NCBI RefSeq assembly: GCF_049274025.1 | Contig: NZ_JBASRV010000049.1 | Direction: 5' to 3' (one strand) | Length of the DNA: 64,000 nt | Source of the DNA: Miniphocaeibacter sp012841535 | Lineage (GTDB): Bacteria > Bacillota > Clostridia > Tissierellales > Peptoniphilaceae | Part shown: positions 1-8,733 of the stretch, piece after piece | How positions within the stretch are numbered: the first letter of the stretch is position 1 | Layout of the letters: the number at the start of each line of letters is the position of its first letter | Position numbers and translations under genes: made by a program | Notes under the pieces: model-generated | Seen by the model: only the letters and a program-made list of their open reading frames with translations | What the model was told of the DNA's origin: nothing | The model's database searches: none

Positions 1-270
1 TACAGAATCATCAACATTAAGTTTTTCCATTTCGCTTTTTAACTCTTCTGTTGAAATATTTTCGTTTAAAACAACCTGTTGGATATCTATTCCATATCCA
101 TCACCTTTTTTTAATAAACTTTTTTCATAAGAAATATCATTAGGATTTTCACCCACTCTTACGATTGCTAATTTTGGTCTAGCACCTTTATCTGCTAAAA
201 CTTTTACCCTAGAAATAATATCTTCTTCTAGTTCTTTTGCTAATTCATTCGAACTTAATATAGCTTCCAT
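1..270 (-). CDS. folD: Methylenetetrahydrofolate dehydrogenase/cyclohydrolase FolD (N-terminal part, cut by window edge)
   Basis: The first 90 codons of FolD, the bifunctional enzyme that interconverts 5,10-methylene-THF, methenyl-THF and 10-formyl-THF in the cytoplasm. The frame stays open to base 1, so the rest lies outside the window. Recognition rests on the N-terminal substrate-domain pattern LAIVRVGENPNDISYEKSLL, where the Tyr and Lys are the family's usual active-site residues. The start ATG has a strong GGAGGTCAAA ribosome binding site that lies inside the last codons of the preceding phosphoesterase gene (16-base overlap), so the two are translated from one mRNA. Family call is firm; nothing can be said about the C-terminal NADP domain. 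Confidence 0.9.
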   Translation of the reverse strand, partial: MEAILSSNELAKELEEDIISRVKVLADKGARPKLAIVRVGENPNDISYEKSLLKKGDGYGIDIQQVVLNENISTEELKSEMEKLNVDDSV

Positions 271-746
271 TTTGACCTCCTAAATTTTATTCTCTCTAAT
301 TCCATTGTATCTAAATCCAAAATAACAAAACTTTTATCATCACCATATCTTGGATAACTTGGACTTCCTGGATTTATAACCCATACACCATCTACAACAT
401 CGTTAAAGTATACATGTGTGTGTCCGTATAATGCTATTTTAGCATTGGCTTTTTTTGCTCTTTGGACAAGTTTATCTACACCTCTGTATACATTATATCT
501 ATGACCATGAGTTATAAAAAAATCTATACCATTAAGGTTTATAAAAAGATCTTCCAATTCATTAGTAGCTAAGTAATCATTGTTACCTTTTACCACATAG
601 GAAATTTTATTTGTAATTTGACCAATATCTCTACCATCATCAGAAAAATCTCCTAAATGAATAATTAAATCGATATTATGTTTTTTAATTTCTTCAATTA
701 CATTATTGAAACTCCCATGAGTATCACTAATTATAGCTACTTTCAT
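255..746 (-). CDS. YfcE/MJ0936-family metallophosphoesterase
   Basis: A 163-residue calcineurin-like phosphoesterase. The metal-binding motifs are all present and in order: SDTHG (Asp8, His10), GD at about 32-33, GNND at 54-57, THGH at 79-82 and GHTH at 108-111. Length is typical for the single-domain YfcE family, which hydrolyses phosphodiesters in the cytoplasm; the physiological substrate is not known from sequence. It overlaps rdgB upstream by 20 bases and folD downstream by 16, so it is translationally linked to both. The rdgB-yfcE pairing is common in Firmicutes. Confidence 0.88.
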   Translation of the reverse strand: MKVAIISDTHGSFNNVIEEIKKHNIDLIIHLGDFSDDGRDIGQITNKISYVVKGNNDYLATNELEDLFINLNGIDFFITHGHRYNVYRGVDKLVQRAKKANAKIALYGHTHVYFNDVVDGVWVINPGSPSYPRYGDDKSFVILDLDTMELERIKFRRSKWKLY

Positions 747-1332
747 TTAACACATCCACCAATAATATTTTTAATTTGTCCAAAGCTTTTGCCCTATGAC
801 TTAATTTGTTCTTTTCATCTAAACCTAGTAGCGCAAATGTTTTTGTATATCCTTTTGGAATGAAAATTTTATCATATCCAAATCCACCTTCACCCATTTC
901 TTCAGGTGCTATACTTCCTTCACATATGCCCTCAACAATATATTCTTTTCCCCTATTATCTATTAATACTAGTACTGTTTTAAAATATGCTGTTCTATCT
1001 TCAATATTTTCTAAAGCCTTTAGCATTTTTAGCCTATTGTCTTCTTCTGAACAGTTTTCACCTGCATATCTTGCTGTATGAACTCCTGGTTCACCATTTA
1101 AGGCGTTAACAAAAAGTCCTGTATCATCAGCAAGAGTATATCCACCAATTTTTTGATGAATATACTCTGCTTTAATTTTAGCATTACCCTCTAATGTATC
1201 AGCATTTTCTTCTATATCCTTAATTGATATAATATCAGATATACTTAAAACTTCAATATTTAGTTCTTTTAAAATATTTTTTATTTCTTTTACTTTTCCC
1301 TTATTATGAGTTGCTAATACTAATTTTTCCAT
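727..1332 (-). CDS. rdgB: XTP/dITP diphosphatase (RdgB/HAM1 family)
   Basis: A 201-residue house-cleaning nucleotide pyrophosphatase that hydrolyses dITP, XTP and related non-canonical purine triphosphates to monophosphates, keeping deaminated bases out of DNA and RNA. Visible signatures are THNKGK near the N-terminus (phosphate binding), ADDTGLFVNALNGEPG at about 68-83 with the catalytic Asp pair, GEGGFGYDKIF in the middle of the C-terminal half, and SHRAKAL near the end. Length is normal. It sits immediately after gatB (7 bases between) and overlaps the phosphoesterase downstream. Confidence 0.93.
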   Translation of the reverse strand: MEKLVLATHNKGKVKEIKNILKELNIEVLSISDIISIKDIEENADTLEGNAKIKAEYIHQKIGGYTLADDTGLFVNALNGEPGVHTARYAGENCSEEDNRLKMLKALENIEDRTAYFKTVLVLIDNRGKEYIVEGICEGSIAPEEMGEGGFGYDKIFIPKGYTKTFALLGLDEKNKLSHRAKALDKLKILLVDVLNESSYN

Positions 1333-1339
1333 TTTCCAC

Positions 1340-2764
1340 CTAGCTAATTTTTTTCAAAATCATTTCATTGAATTTTTGAGGATTCCCCTTACCTTTTGAT
1401 GCTTTCATACATTGTCCTACTAAAAATCCTAGGGCTCTGTCTTTACCATTTTTGTAATCATTAATAGACTCTGGATTATTTGCTAAAACTTCATCTACTA
1501 TTTTTTCTAATACAGAATCATCATTAACTTGAATAAGTCCCTTTTCTTTTACATATTCTTCTGGGTCGAAATTTTCTTCAAATAATTTTCGTAAAACTTT
1601 TTTACCTGTATTGTTATTTATATCCTTGTTTTTAATTAATTTTAAAAGTTTAGCAAAATTTTTACTTTCCATTTTTACTTCTTCAAATTCAATTTCCGCT
1701 TCTTTTACTCTACGTAAAACATCAGACAATAACCAGTTACTAACTAATTTAGGATCTTGCACTTCTTTTGCAACAATTTCAAAATAACTTGATAGATACT
1801 TATTTCTTGATAATATATCTGCATCATATTCTGAAATATTGTATTCTTTAACAAATCTTTTCATAAGTTGAGAAGGAAGTTCTGGCAAATTGTTTTTTAT
1901 TTCCCCAATTAAACTATCTTCTACAAAAGTTATAGGAATATCACCTTCTACTGAAAATCTATAATCACTACCTTCTTCTTTTCTTCTCATTACAACTGTT
2001 GAATTACTAGCATCATCCCATCTTCTAGTTTCTTTATATCCAACATCTTTATTTTTCATCATTTCAAGGTGTCTTTTTTCTTCGAAAATTATTGCCTTAT
2101 AAACTGCTTTAAAGGAATTTAAGTTCTTAATTTCTGTAATTTTTGTTTTAAAATCGCTATCTTCATCTAAAATATTTATATTAACATCACATCTTAGAGA
2201 GCCCTGCTCCATTTTAACATCGGATATTCCAATGAATTTTAAAGTTTCCTTTAAATTTTCTAAAAATTCCCTAGCTTCATCTGCATTTGACATTTCAGGT
2301 TTGGAAACTATTTCAATTAAAGGAACTCCTGCCCTATTATAATCTAGTAAGGTATTTCCCTCTTCATTGTGAATTGATTTTCCTGTATCTTCTTCCATAT
2401 GAATTCTAATAAGTCCAATTTTTTTAATTCCTTCGTCTGTATGAACTTCTACATAACCATTTTCACATAAAGGCATGTCCTGTTGAGTAATTTGATATCC
2501 CTTTGTTAAATCCGGATAAAAATATTTTTTTCTATCCATTTTAAAACTATTTCTAATATCACAATTAAAAGATAAGCCTGCCATTATAGCATATTCTAAT
2601 GCCTTTTTATTCATAACAGGTAGGGCACCTGGATGTCCTAAACAAACTGGACAAACATTTGTATTAGGAGCAGAACCAAATTCGTTTTTACATCCACAGA
2701 ACATTTTACTTTTAGTAGAAAGTTCCACATGAATTTCTAGGCCAATTAAAGTTTTATAATTCAT
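1340..2764 (-). CDS. gatB: Asp/Glu-tRNA(Asn/Gln) amidotransferase subunit B
   Basis: The 474-residue GatB subunit, which holds misacylated Glu-tRNA(Gln) or Asp-tRNA(Asn), activates the side chain with ATP and receives ammonia from GatA. Visible features are the N-terminal LIGLEIHVEL, the cysteine-rich CGCKNEFGSAPNTNVCPVCL zinc segment, HMEEDTGKS, the DYNRAGVPLIEIVSKPE block, and a C-terminal YqeY-like tail ending in LVGQCMKASKGKGNP. Its start overlaps the gatA stop by one base (TAATG), typical of coupled translation in a gatC-gatA-gatB operon. Confidence 0.96.
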   Translation of the reverse strand: MNYKTLIGLEIHVELSTKSKMFCGCKNEFGSAPNTNVCPVCLGHPGALPVMNKKALEYAIMAGLSFNCDIRNSFKMDRKKYFYPDLTKGYQITQQDMPLCENGYVEVHTDEGIKKIGLIRIHMEEDTGKSIHNEEGNTLLDYNRAGVPLIEIVSKPEMSNADEAREFLENLKETLKFIGISDVKMEQGSLRCDVNINILDEDSDFKTKITEIKNLNSFKAVYKAIIFEEKRHLEMMKNKDVGYKETRRWDDASNSTVVMRRKEEGSDYRFSVEGDIPITFVEDSLIGEIKNNLPELPSQLMKRFVKEYNISEYDADILSRNKYLSSYFEIVAKEVQDPKLVSNWLLSDVLRRVKEAEIEFEEVKMESKNFAKLLKLIKNKDINNNTGKKVLRKLFEENFDPEEYVKEKGLIQVNDDSVLEKIVDEVLANNPESINDYKNGKDRALGFLVGQCMKASKGKGNPQKFNEMILKKIS

Positions 2765-4167
2765 TAATTGTTACTCCTTTCATAATAATACGCTGCATTA
2801 AGTATTTCTTCGTCCTCATATCTTTTTCCAATAAATTGAATTGAACCTGAAATACCCTTCCTAACAGGTATAGATATACAACATAAACCACAAAGGTTCA
2901 CTGGAACATTAAAAGTTCCACTATCATAAACTGATAAAGGATCTTCTACTCTAGAACCTAGTTCATATGGTAGATTAGTTGTTGTAGGAGTTAAGATAAT
3001 ATCAACTTTCTCAAATTGAGTATTAAATTCGTCTGACATTAGCTTTCTAACCTTTTGACCTTGCTTATATAATTTTTGATTATTTTCAGCAGCTAAAAAT
3101 AATGTTCCCATAGCTATTCTTCTTTGAGTTTCTTCTCCAAAGCCTTCACTTCTAGTATTGATGTATAAATCATCTGTTGTTTCATATTCGTCAGTTAAGT
3201 ATCCGTACCTTATTCCGTCAAATCTTGACATGTTGCTACTAACTTCTGAAGACATTACTACAGAATAAACAGATGTAGAATATTTTAAATACTTAAAATC
3301 CAACTCTATAATTTCAGCACCTAAAGATTTTATTTTACTTACTGCTAATTCATAATCCTCTTTAACTGTTTCTTCAATTTCAAATTTATCTAGGTCTATA
3401 ACCCCTATTTTTTTACCTTTAAAATTATAATCTTCATTTATTTGGAAATTTACTTTTTCATTTAAGGTAGAGTTCATGTCTTTATTATCATAACCACCAA
3501 TAATATTTGTCGTAGTAACAATATCTTCAACACAATTTGATAGTATACCCACTTGATCTAGGGTATTAGCCATAGAGGCAACTCCATATCTTGAAATTGT
3601 TCCATAACTTGGCATATAACCATATATATTACAATAAGACGCAGGTTGTCTTACAGAGCCACCACTATCAGAACCTAGGGATATTAGTGCCATTTCTGCT
3701 GCAACAGAAGCAGCTGATCCTGAAGATGAACCTCCTGGTATTAATGTATTATCTATAGGATTTTTAGTAGGACCAAAATATGATGTTTCTGATGAACTTC
3801 CCATAGCAAATTCGTCCATATTAACTTTACCTATTATTATTGCATCTTCTTTTATTAATTTATCTACAACTGTAGCATTAAAAATAGGCTCAAAATTTTC
3901 TAACATCTTTGAACCACAAGTCATTTTTAATTTATCGTAGGAAATATTATCTTTTAATGTAACAGGTATACCAAAAAGAGCACCGTGACTGTTATTATTA
4001 TTCTTTTTTTCTATATTTTCAATTTGTCTAAAAATATCATCCTTATTAAAAGAAATAAAAATATTTAAATCTTTTTTTGATTCAATAGTCTCAATTAATT
4101 CACTATAGAATTTTCTTAAATCTAACTTACCTGAGATAAAACTACTTCTTAATTCATTTATATTCAT
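2764..4167 (-). CDS. gatA: Asp/Glu-tRNA(Asn/Gln) amidotransferase subunit A
   Basis: The 467-residue amidase-signature subunit that hydrolyses glutamine and passes ammonia to GatB. The Lys-Ser-Ser triad is visible: Lys72 in VTLKDNI, Ser147 in GGSSSGSAA and the nucleophile Ser171 in GSDSGGSVRQPAS. Spacing between the three matches the Staphylococcus aureus enzyme exactly with an offset of seven. It overlaps gatC and gatB by one base each. Retention of GatCAB implies that this organism makes Gln-tRNA and/or Asn-tRNA by transamidation. Confidence 0.96.
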   Translation of the reverse strand: MNINELRSSFISGKLDLRKFYSELIETIESKKDLNIFISFNKDDIFRQIENIEKKNNNNSHGALFGIPVTLKDNISYDKLKMTCGSKMLENFEPIFNATVVDKLIKEDAIIIGKVNMDEFAMGSSSETSYFGPTKNPIDNTLIPGGSSSGSAASVAAEMALISLGSDSGGSVRQPASYCNIYGYMPSYGTISRYGVASMANTLDQVGILSNCVEDIVTTTNIIGGYDNKDMNSTLNEKVNFQINEDYNFKGKKIGVIDLDKFEIEETVKEDYELAVSKIKSLGAEIIELDFKYLKYSTSVYSVVMSSEVSSNMSRFDGIRYGYLTDEYETTDDLYINTRSEGFGEETQRRIAMGTLFLAAENNQKLYKQGQKVRKLMSDEFNTQFEKVDIILTPTTTNLPYELGSRVEDPLSVYDSGTFNVPVNLCGLCCISIPVRKGISGSIQFIGKRYEDEEILNAAYYYERSNN

Positions 4168-4451
4168 TATTCAACAACCTTTTTCAATCTAAAATATCCA
4201 TATTCTCTGTCTGTAGAATTTTTCAATGCTGTTTCTCTATCGACACTTTCTTCTACAATATCTTCTCTTAGAACAGAATTATGATTTGACACCATTTCAA
4301 GCATATCAACACCTTCTGTATCTACTTCCATAATACTATTTGCAAATTCTAAAACAGTATTAAATTTATTTTTCATTGTTTCTAGTTCTTCTTCTTTAAT
4401 ATTTAGTTTTGCTAAAGAATAGACTCTTTTTACTTCGTTTATATCAATCAT
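4167..4451 (-). CDS. gatC: Asp/Glu-tRNA(Asn/Gln) amidotransferase subunit C
   Basis: A 94-residue GatC, the small subunit that wraps around GatA and stabilises the GatA-GatB complex. The N-terminal pattern IDINEVKRVYSLAKLNIKEEE and the C-terminal LREDIVEES...REYGYFRLKKVVE are characteristic. It is first in the gatCAB-rdgB-yfcE-folD run. Upstream, an extended -10-like TATGATAAAAT lies at about 4490-4500 and a GGAGAA ribosome binding site precedes the ATG, so transcription probably starts in this gap. Confidence 0.93.
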   Translation of the reverse strand: MIDINEVKRVYSLAKLNIKEEELETMKNKFNTVLEFANSIMEVDTEGVDMLEMVSNHNSVLREDIVEESVDRETALKNSTDREYGYFRLKKVVE

Positions 4452-4543
4452 AAGTTCTCCTAATTAAAATAATTTCTTATTAATTTTATCATATTTTTAT
4501 TTGCTTTTCATTAAATTAGTAATACAGTGATAATAAAAACCAA

Positions 4544-5422
4544 TTAAATTTTCCCAATGGAGTTTTCTCTTCCATAATAGAATAAATACTGTTGTGCATA
4601 TCCTGCTAAATTACCAAATATATCATTTGCATATTTTCCAATATGCTTTATATTTGTTTCCTCTTTGATGTATAATTCTTCCATAACTCTTTTAATCCAA
4701 ACATCAACAGGAAAAGTTTCACTTCGACCATAAGAAAAAAGCATAATACAAGATGCCACTTTTGGACCTACTCCTGGAAGTTTTTCTAGTTCCTTTCTTA
4801 ATTCTTCACTATTTAAACTAACTGATTCCCTAATAGAAAAGTCATTATTGGCTATTAGCTTAGATGTTTCAATTATTCTTTTATCTCTAAAGCCAACTCT
4901 TGCCACTTCCCTTAACTCCTCTACTGAAACTTTAGATAATTTTTCTGCAGCTGGAAATGAAAAATAATCTTCTCCTTTAAAGTTTTCAATAAATTCGCCA
5001 TAATTTCTGGAAATAATTTCAATAGATTTTTTAATTCTTGGAATCTGATTATTAGCCGAAATAATAAAAGAAATTATTGTTTCAAATTTTTCTTGATTTA
5101 ATATTCTTATACCATATCCATAATTAACGGCATCTTTTATAGTTTTTTCTAAAGATAATTCCTTTTTTATATTATTATAATCTGTCTTTAAATCAAAATA
5201 ATCAATCCATATATTATTAAAGTCATCTTCATTTGTATTATTAAATATTATTTCATCATTTTGTTGAGAAACATTAAGAACTCTTCCCTTAGCAATACAA
5301 GTATAGGAATTATCCTCTTCTTTTTTCCATCTAAAAGCTTGTCCACATTCAAATATGTGCTTTGGATTAAAATCATTATTATTTTTAATTATTATATTTT
5401 TATTTTTTACTTTATATTCCAT
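4544..5422 (-). CDS. 8-oxoguanine DNA glycosylase, OGG1 type (HhH-GPD)
   Basis: A 292-residue base-excision repair glycosylase/lyase. The N-terminal domain has the OGG-like CGQAFRW segment and the core has SFIISANNQIPRIK. The helix-hairpin-helix LPGVGPKVASCIMLFS carries the catalytic Lys, and FPVDVWIKR carries the conserved Asp. I start it at the ATG preceded by AGGTGA with good spacing; an upstream in-frame ATG at 5443 has no ribosome binding site and lies inside a hairpin. Bacterial OGG1-like proteins are typical of clostridia. It stands alone between the gatC promoter region and gdh. Confidence 0.88.
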   Translation of the reverse strand: MEYKVKNKNIIIKNNNDFNPKHIFECGQAFRWKKEEDNSYTCIAKGRVLNVSQQNDEIIFNNTNEDDFNNIWIDYFDLKTDYNNIKKELSLEKTIKDAVNYGYGIRILNQEKFETIISFIISANNQIPRIKKSIEIISRNYGEFIENFKGEDYFSFPAAEKLSKVSVEELREVARVGFRDKRIIETSKLIANNDFSIRESVSLNSEELRKELEKLPGVGPKVASCIMLFSYGRSETFPVDVWIKRVMEELYIKEETNIKHIGKYANDIFGNLAGYAQQYLFYYGRENSIGKI

Positions 5423-5430
5423 ATCTTCAC

Positions 5431-5470
5431 CTAAAAAAGTCATAATATGAATTATATCACATTATGACTT
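5431..5470 (-). terminator. AT-rich hairpin ending gdh, overlapping the glycosylase promoter
   Basis: The 10-base arms AAGTCATAAT and ATTATGACTT (5437-5446 and 5461-5470) form a perfect inverted repeat with a 14-base loop, followed on the minus strand by six T. It lies just after the glutamate dehydrogenase stop. The loop holds TGATATAAT, a good extended -10 box for the DNA glycosylase gene (TATAAT at 5451-5456), so one structure probably serves as terminator and, as DNA, as promoter or operator. Confidence 0.6.
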
Positions 5471-5476
5471 TCAAAT

Positions 5477-6742
5477 TTAATACCAACCTCTAAGTTTCAT
5501 TACTTCAGCAACTTTTTTAACAGAAAACATGTAAGTAGCTTCTCTGAAAGATACTTTATAGCCATCTTTAATTTCCAAAACATTTTCAAAAGCAGTTACC
5601 ATAGCATTTTCCTGTTTTTTTGCTATTTCTTCTTCTTCCCAATAATATCCATAAAGATTTTGAACCCATTCAAAATATGATACAGTAACTCCTCCTGAAT
5701 TAGCTAAAATATCCGGTACTACAACTATATTTTCCTTATTTAAAATTTCATCTGCTTCTAAAGTAATAGGTCCATTTGCAGCTTCCACAATTATATCTGC
5801 CTTAATTAATTTTGCTTCCTTAGCGGAAATGGCATTTTCTAAAGCTGCTGGAACAATTAAATCTATATTTAAACTCCAGAAATCGTCCATGGATATTTCT
5901 TTAGAATTTTCAATATTTTTTAACATCCTATGTTCCTTCATACTGGAACTTAATTCTTCAAATGATAAACCTGAATCTTTATATATTGCATATGTTCCTT
6001 TTGATGGATGGTACTCTGAAACAGCAACTACTTTAGCCCCTAATTCCTCTAAATATTTTACAACAAAACTACCAACATTTCCAAAACCTTGTACAGCTAC
6101 TTTTGAACCTTTTAAATCTTTACCAATACTCTTAAAAGTTTCCCTAGCTATTATGGCAACACCTAATCCTGTAGCTTCTGTTCTTCCTTTTGAGCCACCA
6201 AACACTATAGGTTTTCCAGTTATTACCCCATTTAAGTGTTCGCCTTTTATTGTAATATATTCATCTATCATCCAACTCATTATTTGTGCATTAGTTCCAA
6301 CATCAGGAGCTGGAATATCAATATTTTCACCTAAATATTTATAAGTTTTCCTAATAAAGCCTCTTGATAATCTTTCTAATTCCCCTTGTGAAAGTTTAGA
6401 AGGATCTACTGCTATGCCTCCTTTTCCACCACCATAAGGAATACCTGTCACGCAACATTTAAAAGTCATCCACATAGATAAAGTTTTTACTTCATCTAAG
6501 TTAACTTGAGGATGAAATCTAATTCCTCCCTTACTTGGACCAACAGCTGTACTATGTGCTGATCTATAACCTTTAAAAACCTGAACTGTTCCATCATCCA
6601 TTTTTACCGGAATGGAAACTTCAATAACCCTTTCTGGTTCCTTTAATAATTCATATATGGCAGAATCTAAATTTAAATTTTCGCATGCAGTTTTTAACTG
6701 TGTTTGAGCACTTATTAAGGGGTTTAACACCTCATTACTCAT
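5477..6742 (-). CDS. gdhA: NAD(P)-dependent glutamate dehydrogenase (Glu/Leu/Phe/Val family)
   Basis: A 421-residue GDH of the 420-residue bacterial class (GudB/RocG type), catalysing reversible oxidative deamination of glutamate to 2-oxoglutarate. Visible are GPSKGGIRFHP, MTFKCCVTGIPYGGGKGGI with the catalytic Lys, APDVGTN, the Rossmann motif VQGFGNVGS and VPAALENAI. In an amino-acid fermenting anaerobe it would serve glutamate catabolism; that role is inference. It is monocistronic, with its own promoter upstream and a hairpin downstream. Confidence 0.94.
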   Translation of the reverse strand: MSNEVLNPLISAQTQLKTACENLNLDSAIYELLKEPERVIEVSIPVKMDDGTVQVFKGYRSAHSTAVGPSKGGIRFHPQVNLDEVKTLSMWMTFKCCVTGIPYGGGKGGIAVDPSKLSQGELERLSRGFIRKTYKYLGENIDIPAPDVGTNAQIMSWMIDEYITIKGEHLNGVITGKPIVFGGSKGRTEATGLGVAIIARETFKSIGKDLKGSKVAVQGFGNVGSFVVKYLEELGAKVVAVSEYHPSKGTYAIYKDSGLSFEELSSSMKEHRMLKNIENSKEISMDDFWSLNIDLIVPAALENAISAKEAKLIKADIIVEAANGPITLEADEILNKENIVVVPDILANSGGVTVSYFEWVQNLYGYYWEEEEIAKKQENAMVTAFENVLEIKDGYKVSFREATYMFSVKKVAEVMKLRGWY

Positions 6743-6782
6743 TATATCCCTCTTTCCTTTTTATTCGTCCTTTTGTTAAACT

Positions 6783-6811
6783 ATTTTACTACATTAAATT
6801 AATCAAATCAA
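6783..6811 (-). promoter_or_regulatory. Sigma-A type promoter for glutamate dehydrogenase
   Basis: On the minus strand a -35 TTGATT (6806-6811) and a -10 TAAAAT (6783-6788) are separated by exactly 17 bases. The start codon lies about 35 bases further on, with GGAAAGAGGG as ribosome binding site. Confidence 0.6.
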
Positions 6812-6816
6812 TATTT

Positions 6817-7065
6817 TTATAAAATATCCTCAATATTAAAGAAAATATTTCCATCTTTATAAAAACATGGTATTCCTACTGAACCATTGTTCTTTACTTT
6901 ATCAAATTCAGGATTATTATCTCTTATTAGCAAAAATCTTTTTAAATTAGGAATTGATTCTGTAATATTAATAAATTCATAATCAATATTTTTATTATCC
7001 AATTCTTCTAAAGCCGGAGGGCAATCTGGACATTTATCTGAGCCAAAAACTATTAATTTCTCCAT
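6817..7065 (-). CDS. Glutaredoxin-like protein (CPDC)
   Basis: An 82-residue thioredoxin-fold protein. It has the CxxC redox motif CPDC at about 13-16 and the cis-proline segment VGIPCFY near the C-terminus, as in glutaredoxin-related proteins. The partner is not evident. Its start overlaps the glyS stop by one base (TAATG), so it is the second gene of a T-box controlled glyS transcript; whether that has meaning for glycine metabolism is open. Confidence 0.8.
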   Translation of the reverse strand: MEKLIVFGSDKCPDCPPALEELDNKNIDYEFINITESIPNLKRFLLIRDNNPEFDKVKNNGSVGIPCFYKDGNIFFNIEDIL

Positions 7066-8459
7066 TAAAACACAATCCTTTCACTAATATAATTAACAAG
7101 ATCATCTATTTTTATTCTATCTTGTTTCATAGTATCCCTGTCTCTTATAGTAACTGAGTTGTCTTCCAAAGTATCAAAGTCTACTGTAATACAGAAAGGA
7201 GTTCCTGCTTCATCCTGTCTTCTGTATCTCTTTCCAATAGAGCCGGAAACATCAGTATCTACGTTAAATTCTTTTGATAGTAGTTCATAAACCTCATCAC
7301 TTTTATCTGAAAGTTTTTTTGTCAATGGTAGAACAGCAGCTTTATATGGTGCAAGTGCTGGATGTAGATGAAGTACATTTCTTGTAGTTCCATCTTCTAA
7401 TTCCTCTTCCTCGTAAGCATTACATAGGAACATTAAAAACATTCTATCAACACCTACTGATGGCTCAACACAATAAGGAATATATTTTTCATTGGTTTGT
7501 GGGTCTGTATAGGTAAAGTCAACTCCTGAACCTTCTATGTGTTGTTTTAAATCATAGTCAGTTCTGTCTGCTATACCCCATAATTCGCCCCAACCAAATG
7601 GATACAAGTATTCTATATCAGTTGTAGCTACACTGTAAAAAGAAAGTTCTTCCTCCCCATGATCCCTCATTCTAAGTCTATCTTCTTGTATTCCTAAATT
7701 TAATAAGAAATCTTTACAATAGGTTCTCCAATAATTAAACCATTCTAAATCCTCACCAGGTTTGCAGAAAAATTCTAATTCCATTTGTTCGAATTCTCTA
7801 GTTCTAAAGATAAAATTACCAGGAGTAATTTCATTTCTAAAGGATTTTCCTATTTGTCCAATTCCAAAAGGAATTTTTTTCCTAGAAGTTCTTTGTACAT
7901 TTTTAAAATTAACAAAAATACCTTGTGCTGTTTCTGGTCTTAAATATAGTTCTGATGTACTATCTTCTGTTACCCCTTGGAAGGTTTTAAACATTAAATT
8001 GAACTTTCTTATATCTGTAAAATTATGTTTACCACATTTTGGACAACTAATATTTTCTTCTTCAATAATATTTTTCAATTCTTCATTTGTGTATCCATCT
8101 AAGCCTACAACTTCTTCATTTTTTTTATTTAAAAAATAATCTTCAACTAAATTATCAGCCCTAAATCTAGATTTACACTCTTTACAATCAATTAATGGAT
8201 CTGAGAAACCACCAACATGTCCTGATGCAACCCAAACTGATGGATTCATAAGAATTGCTGCATCGACTCCTACATTATACTTACTTTCCTGTATGAATTT
8301 TTTCCACCAAGCTTTTTTAATATTATTTTTAAGTTCTACTCCTAAAGGACCATAATCCCATGTATTTGATAATCCTCCATATATTTCAGAGCCTGGATAA
8401 ACAAATCCTCTCATTTTAGCAAGACTAACAATATTTTCCATTTTAATTTCCTTAGCCAT
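7065..8459 (-). CDS. glyS: Glycyl-tRNA synthetase, dimeric (alpha2) type
   Basis: A 464-residue class II synthetase that charges tRNA-Gly. The N-terminus MRGFVYPGSEIYGGLSNTWD, the central RPETAQGIFVNFKN (motif 2 region), GIGQIGKSFRNEI, EFEQMELEFF and EPSVGVDR (motif 3) mark the eukaryote/archaeal-like alpha2 form rather than alpha2beta2 GlyQ/GlyS. A four-Cys insertion (CKECKSRF... and CPKCGKHN) is visible at about 112-160. It is preceded by a glycine T-box leader, so expression should rise when tRNA-Gly is uncharged. Confidence 0.96.
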   Translation of the reverse strand: MAKEIKMENIVSLAKMRGFVYPGSEIYGGLSNTWDYGPLGVELKNNIKKAWWKKFIQESKYNVGVDAAILMNPSVWVASGHVGGFSDPLIDCKECKSRFRADNLVEDYFLNKKNEEVVGLDGYTNEELKNIIEEENISCPKCGKHNFTDIRKFNLMFKTFQGVTEDSTSELYLRPETAQGIFVNFKNVQRTSRKKIPFGIGQIGKSFRNEITPGNFIFRTREFEQMELEFFCKPGEDLEWFNYWRTYCKDFLLNLGIQEDRLRMRDHGEEELSFYSVATTDIEYLYPFGWGELWGIADRTDYDLKQHIEGSGVDFTYTDPQTNEKYIPYCVEPSVGVDRMFLMFLCNAYEEEELEDGTTRNVLHLHPALAPYKAAVLPLTKKLSDKSDEVYELLSKEFNVDTDVSGSIGKRYRRQDEAGTPFCITVDFDTLEDNSVTIRDRDTMKQDRIKIDDLVNYISERIVF

Positions 8460-8485
8460 AACTTCCTCCTAATAATTTATTATAA

Positions 8486-8685
8486 ATAAAAAAACCCCCG
8501 TACCACTAGCTAAAGCTAGGGACGAAAGTTTTCCGCGGTTCCACCCTATTTACGACTTATGTCGTCACTTGATTAATGAACTCAGAGTTGCCCATTATAA
8601 AATATTTACTAATTTTCACCATCCATTAGTTCTCTAAAAAATATTTTTATAAATATTCCTCATCACTGTTCTATTGAGTTTATCT
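8486..8685 (-). promoter_or_regulatory. Glycine T-box leader of glyS with terminator
   Basis: The conserved T-box core AGGGTGGAACCGCGG lies at 8533-8547 on the minus strand. It is followed by a GC-rich hairpin around CTAGCTTTAGCTAG and a run of seven T (8488-8494). Upstream are the stem I elements AGAACAGTGATGAGGAA and AGAGAAC. The sequence ATGGGCAACTC in the expected specifier region offers the Gly codon GGC (8590-8592). Uncharged tRNA-Gly would stabilise the antiterminator and allow glyS transcription. The T-box call is firm; the specifier placement is by eye. Confidence 0.92.
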
Positions 8686-8691
8686 TAAATA

Positions 8692-8720
8692 ATTAAAGGC
8701 ATTCGATATGAATTATTCAA
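8692..8720 (-). promoter_or_regulatory. Promoter of the glyS T-box transcript
   Basis: The -35 TTGAAT (8715-8720) and -10 TTTAAT (8692-8697) on the minus strand are separated by 17 bases and lie directly upstream of the T-box leader. Confidence 0.5.
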
Positions 8721-8733
8721 ATATAATAAAATT

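Noticed and set aside
5829..6344. 171-codon plus-strand reading frame
   Set aside because: It lies entirely inside glutamate dehydrogenase on the other strand, has no ribosome binding site, and is a shadow of the AT-rich coding sequence.
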